A stretch of 9,478 bases of DNA, from assembly GCA_937900675.1 (NCBI GenBank), contig CALCEA010000035.1, positions 1 to 9,478 on the forward strand, written 5' to 3'. This stretch comes from an uncultured Chitinophagaceae bacterium. GTDB lineage: Bacteria; Bacteroidota; Bacteroidia; Chitinophagales; Chitinophagaceae. Shown one piece after another: positions 7,069-9,478 of this stretch (position 1 is the first letter of the stretch; each line of letters begins with the position of its first letter). Position numbers and translations under genes: made by a program. Below the pieces are notes generated by a model that was not told where the DNA came from, ran no database searches, and saw nothing but the letters and a program-made list of their open reading frames with translations.

Positions 7069-7082
7069 GTGCTAAATATCAC
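7069..7082. promoter_or_regulatory. Candidate operator 2 (second copy of the dyad)
   Basis: GTGC-TAAATA-TCAC matches operator 1 at 11 of 14 bases (shared pattern GTGnnAAnTATCAC) and keeps the same half-site spacing. Its start is 37 bp from that of operator 1. It lies 45 bp upstream of the tauE start codon and directly before the TAACTTTC -7-like element. The near-mirror placement of the two copies, one facing each gene, supports shared control of the divergent transcripts. Confidence 0.42.
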
Positions 7083-7127
7083 ATAACTTTCACTTTCGAA
7101 AAACGATTTTTGCTTAAATAATCAACG

Positions 7128-7916
7128 ATGGAAGTATTTGGATATTTTCTGGCTATTTTAATTGGAATATCACTTGGTTTAATTGGAAGTGGAGGCTCCA
7201 TCTTAACGGTACCTGTTTTGGTGTATTTTTTTCATATTGATCCAGTTTTAGCTACGACTTATTCTTTATGTATTGTAGGATTAAGTAGTATCGCGGGGGT
7301 GATTTCCAAATACAAACAAAAATTATTAGACGCAAAAATTATTTTGATTTTTGGTATTCCATCTATGATAGGTGTACTTATGTCAAGAAAATGGATTTTG
7401 CCCACCATTCCGCTAGAATTTAAATTTTTGGGAATAGCTAATATTTCAAAAAGTGGTTTTGTAATGCTGTTCTTTGCTACCTTAATGTTAGCCTCTTCAC
7501 TGTCAATGATTCTAAGTAAAAAAACAGTTGAAGGAGCAGAAGTAAAACCAAACTATGGATTCACACTAGTAATTGTAGGATTTATTGAAGGTATTGTTAC
7601 AGGTATTGTAGGAGCAGGAGGCGGATTTTTAATTATACCAGCTTTGGTATTATTGGGCAAACTGCCTATGAAAAAAGCCATTGCTTCATCGATATTTATC
7701 ATCACCATCAAGTCAATTTTTGGATTTGCTAGTGACCTAACTCACACTACAGTTAATTTTCCTTTTTTAGCCAGTATTGTTGTTTTAGCAACAGGCGGAA
7801 TTATATTGGGTAATTTCTTAAATAATAAAATGGATGGAGTCAAATTGAAAAAAGGATTTGGTTGGTTTGTTTTAGCGATGTCTTTATTTATATTTATCGA
7901 GCAATTATTTTTCTAA
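7128..7916 (+). CDS. tauE: TauE/SafE family sulfite/sulfonate exporter
   Basis: This is a 262-residue polytopic inner-membrane protein of the TauE/SafE (TSUP) family, whose members move sulfite, sulfonates, thiosulfate or related anions. The two-fold family repeat is clear. The first motif is GLIGSGGSILTVPVL at about residues 17-31 and the second is GIVGAGGGFLIIPAL at 159-173. About seven to eight hydrophobic segments are visible, roughly 4-22, 27-35, 41-60, 70-85, 108-130, 143-162, 164-200 and 212-260. The length is normal for the family. It is divergent from the persulfide dioxygenase operon and shares its control region. The natural reading is export of sulfite or thiosulfate produced by that enzyme, as proposed for the tauE gene of the staphylococcal cst locus. 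Its last 23 bp overlap the end of the opposite-strand TspO-like gene. The symbol denotes the family; the actual substrate is inferred from context. Confidence 0.88.
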   Translation: MEVFGYFLAILIGISLGLIGSGGSILTVPVLVYFFHIDPVLATTYSLCIVGLSSIAGVISKYKQKLLDAKIILIFGIPSMIGVLMSRKWILPTIPLEFKFLGIANISKSGFVMLFFATLMLASSLSMILSKKTVEGAEVKPNYGFTLVIVGFIEGIVTGIVGAGGGFLIIPALVLLGKLPMKKAIASSIFIITIKSIFGFASDLTHTTVNFPFLASIVVLATGGIILGNFLNNKMDGVKLKKGFGWFVLAMSLFIFIEQLFF

Positions 7917-8658
7917 TTGCTACTCTTACAATCAGAGAAACTAAAACGAGGATCCCTATTACTGTTAATTGATTGATTAATTCACTCTTTGGACCTTGTG
8001 CGGCTTTAATTCCCCAAAGTGCCCAGACTAGGACTAATGGATGAGCAATGTTTTTGAAAAAAAGGATAAAGTAAATACCTAATACTATTGCAATAGAGAT
8101 CATTAGAATTGTCCAATAGATGGGATCTATTCCAAATCCGCTCCACTTTACATGAACCAATAACGCTGTAATATTCGCAATCGTAGCAACACTTATCCAA
8201 CCAAGATAAATAGAAAAAGGAGTTTTGATTAAGAACTGATACAAAGGCTTTATTGTTAAGACTTGTTTTTGCATGATGACAAATATTTGTATCAATGAAA
8301 ATAAAAACGCTAACATAATCAAAACACTCACCCCCACTTGTAAATAATGCCAAACCAATATCCAACCTGCATTTAAAATGCAAGTGAACCAATAGTAAGG
8401 AGTAATAGTATCTAAGTATTTTTTGATATCAGGAAATTGTCGTTGCTTAATTGTAAAGTAAGTATATGAAATGCTGTAATTCAATAAGAATAAATAAATG
8501 ATCCCCCATATTGAAAAAGTAAATCCAGCTGGAACAAAGTAGTTTGTATAAAACCCAGATATCTGACCAGTGTTAAATTCATTGATGGGTAATATATTCG
8601 CCAATGCATTTGTGGCTATAACAAGTATAAACAAGATCCAGTTGATAATTATTTTCAT
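7894..8658 (-). CDS. TspO/MBR-like tryptophan-rich membrane protein
   Basis: This is a 254-residue integral membrane protein with ten tryptophans and about seven or eight hydrophobic segments. It begins with one at residues 4-22. The segment after it carries the phrase PAGFTFSIWGIIYLFLL (43-59), which is typical of the larger proteins annotated as tryptophan-rich sensory proteins and recalls the PPGWVFGPVW element of TspO. Further family-like elements are NAGWILVWHY (96-105), TPFSIYLGWISVATIANITALLV (146-168) and HPLVLVWALWGIKAA (206-220). TspO proteins bind porphyrins and are linked to stress responses. This longer branch (classical TspO is about 160 residues) is uncharacterised, so no function is claimed. 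The ATG lies 10 bp after the mutarotase stop, so the two are probably co-transcribed. The 3' end overlaps tauE by 23 bp in antisense, with no hairpin terminator between them. Confidence 0.75.
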   Translation of the reverse strand: MKIIINWILFILVIATNALANILPINEFNTGQISGFYTNYFVPAGFTFSIWGIIYLFLLNYSISYTYFTIKQRQFPDIKKYLDTITPYYWFTCILNAGWILVWHYLQVGVSVLIMLAFLFSLIQIFVIMQKQVLTIKPLYQFLIKTPFSIYLGWISVATIANITALLVHVKWSGFGIDPIYWTILMISIAIVLGIYFILFFKNIAHPLVLVWALWGIKAAQGPKSELINQLTVIGILVLVSLIVRVAIRKIIAR

Positions 8659-8668
8659 AAATTCTTAT

Positions 8669-8998
8669 TTATAGACTACAAATTTTTTGCATCAATACCC
8701 ATTTCTCTCCTGCCTTTGCGCATGGCAATGCTTGTTGATATTCCCACATTAACTTTTCCCACTGTTGTACCATATCATTTTTTGCATCCATCAAAGCCTT
8801 TTCTTCAAAACTAAAATCATCTTTGGTATCTATTATCATAAAGAGCCTGTTAGATACTCTGTATATTTCTAAATGCATAATGCCGGAAGCCTTGATAGAA
8901 TCGATAATTTCTGGCCACACCGATTGATGATACTCTTCATATAAAGCAATAGATGCAGGATCGTCTATTAAATCCAAAGCCAAGCAATATCTTTTCAT
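8669..8998 (-). CDS. rhaM: L-rhamnose mutarotase family protein
   Basis: This 109-residue protein belongs to the RhaM/RhaU family, which interconverts alpha and beta anomers of L-rhamnose; relatives act on L-fucose. The length is close to E. coli RhaM (104). Family features are in order: YEEYHQSVWPEI (20-31) with the likely catalytic His24, the strand MHLEIYRVSNRLFMIID (41-57), QQWEKLMWEYQQALP (78-92) and the C-terminal KWVLMQKICSL. It lies between a Gfo/Idh/MocA oxidoreductase (30 bp upstream) and a TspO-like membrane gene (10 bp downstream), so it is probably part of a deoxysugar or other sugar catabolic operon whose main genes are right of the window. Rhamnose against fucose cannot be decided here. 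The gene symbol denotes the family. Confidence 0.85.
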   Translation of the reverse strand: MKRYCLALDLIDDPASIALYEEYHQSVWPEIIDSIKASGIMHLEIYRVSNRLFMIIDTKDDFSFEEKALMDAKNDMVQQWEKLMWEYQQALPCAKAGEKWVLMQKICSL

Positions 8999-9028
8999 AG
9001 AAGGTTTTTAATCTATATAAATGTAGTG

Positions 9029-9478
9029 CTAATTTTTTGATCCATATACAAAGGACTCCATTACTTCCATAGATAAGATTGCATCCTCTGCAGAACAAGG
9101 ATTCTCTCCTTTATCCAAGAAATAATTGACTACTGCTTGTATATGATTTTGTTGATTATGCTTGGGTGCTTCAAAATGTATTGTATGGGTATTACCATTG
9201 ATCTCTACCTCAATAAATAACCCAAAAACCGGAAAACGAATAGTGCCCTTTTCCCCAATAATTAAAAATTCATCCTTTTCTTCTCCATTAATACTAAAGT
9301 CCCACAAGCCTTTGCAAACTATTCCATTCTCCAGCTCTATTGTTCCTTGTACAAAATCTTCTGCCTTATATAATCCAGCTTTATTAGTTGATGTGCCAGA
9401 AAATGATCTTGGTTTTCCAAAGAAATAAAAAACTAAATCAATTTGATGCGGCGCTAAATCGTAAAAATAACCTCCTCC
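9029..9478 (-). CDS. Gfo/Idh/MocA family oxidoreductase, C-terminal part (5' end outside window)
   Basis: The frame is open from the right edge to a TAG at 9029-9031, giving 149 residues; a TTG inside it is not the start. The fragment opens with GGGYFYDLAPHQIDLVFYFF, the signature around the catalytic centre of Gfo/Idh/MocA enzymes (G-G-x-x-x-D-x-x-x-H-x-x-D; here Asp7 and His11 of the fragment). It continues with the C-terminal beta-sheet domain (GTIELENGIVCKGLWDFS, then DEFLIIGEKGTIRFPVFG) and a helix with the usual family ending (QNHIQAVVNYFLDKGENP, then SAEDAILSMEVMESF). The NAD(P)-binding Rossmann domain, about 170-190 residues, lies outside. These enzymes oxidise or reduce sugars and inositols. 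Together with the mutarotase it suggests sugar catabolism, but the substrate cannot be named. Confidence 0.9.
   Translation of the reverse strand, partial: GGGYFYDLAPHQIDLVFYFFGKPRSFSGTSTNKAGLYKAEDFVQGTIELENGIVCKGLWDFSINGEEKDEFLIIGEKGTIRFPVFGLFIEVEINGNTHTIHFEAPKHNQQNHIQAVVNYFLDKGENPCSAEDAILSMEVMESFVYGSKN

Larger units (their letters stand above)
6983..7127. promoter_or_regulatory. Divergent control region of the sulfur operon and tauE
   Basis: This 145-bp AT-rich gap must contain promoters for both directions. Leftward, TTGACC (7055-7050) and TATAAT (7029-7024) resemble sigma-70 elements, but the 20-bp spacer is long and Bacteroidota usually use TTG / TAnnTTTG instead. An alternative leftward pair is TTGTCA / TATAGT with a 16-bp spacer. 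Rightward, TAACTTTC (7084-7091) resembles the -7 element and matches the motif before the S9 peptidase gene. Two related dyads (7032-7045 and 7069-7082) are listed separately. No regulator gene lies in the window. Confidence 0.5.

Noticed and set aside
8006..8392. Minus-strand open frame of 128 codons
   Set aside because: It lies inside the TspO-like gene in another frame, is Cys/Ser-rich without domain pattern, and the TspO-like frame has clear membrane segments.
9029..9307. Independent small gene starting at a TTG near 9307
   Set aside because: The same frame continues without a stop to 9478 and encodes the GGG-x3-D-x3-H motif, so this is the tail of a larger oxidoreductase gene.
9162..9428. 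Plus-strand open frame of 88 codons
   Set aside because: It is antisense to the Gfo/Idh/MocA gene, whose catalytic motif and C-terminal domain are clear in the opposite strand.

Overview
The window is AT-rich with short gaps between genes, few recognisable Shine-Dalgarno sequences and proteins of Bacteroidota type (a large S9 peptidase with a Sec signal, a CstB-like persulfide dioxygenase, an EmrA/HlyD-type adaptor). This points to a Bacteroidota chromosome, plausibly a Chitinophagaceae-like organism. That placement is an inference from gene style and base composition, not from a marker gene. There are no tRNA or rRNA genes, CRISPR arrays, transposases or other obvious mobile elements.

Layout. 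(1) At 1-965, on the minus strand, lies an HlyD/EmrA-type efflux adaptor cut by the left edge. (2) At 1066-1479, minus strand, is a small VOC-superfamily metalloenzyme. It is divergent from (3), a signal-peptide-bearing S9 (DPP IV-like) peptidase at 1532-4012, plus strand. (4) A very strong bidirectional hairpin terminator at 4028-4065 separates the peptidase from the convergent operon to its right. (5) From 6982 back to 4068, minus strand, is a three-gene sulfur operon. It encodes a CstB-like persulfide dioxygenase fused to two rhodanese domains, a secreted DsrE-family protein, and a membrane-anchored diheme cytochrome c of the TsdA (thiosulfate dehydrogenase) type. (6) Divergent from it, at 7128-7916, plus strand, is a TauE/SafE sulfite/sulfonate exporter. 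The 145-bp shared control region holds two related GTG-N8-CAC dyads, each about 45-50 bp from the start codon it faces. (7) From the right edge back to 7894, minus strand, is a second operon: a Gfo/Idh/MocA oxidoreductase (cut by the right edge), an L-rhamnose mutarotase-like protein and a TspO/MBR-like tryptophan-rich membrane protein. The last of these overlaps the end of tauE tail to tail.

How the genes may work together. The centre of interest is 4068-7916. By homology, the dioxygenase-rhodanese converts low-molecular-weight persulfides to sulfite and thiosulfate in the cytoplasm. The TauE-type permease could export sulfite (or thiosulfate), and the periplasm-facing diheme cytochrome could oxidise thiosulfate to tetrathionate. 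The secreted DsrE protein may carry or sense sulfane sulfur outside the cytoplasm. The set resembles the staphylococcal cst locus (cstB plus tauE), but adds a TsdA-like cytochrome and an exported DsrE protein. It has no CstR, CstA or sulfide:quinone reductase in view. The integrated pathway is inference; the individual family assignments rest on visible motifs.
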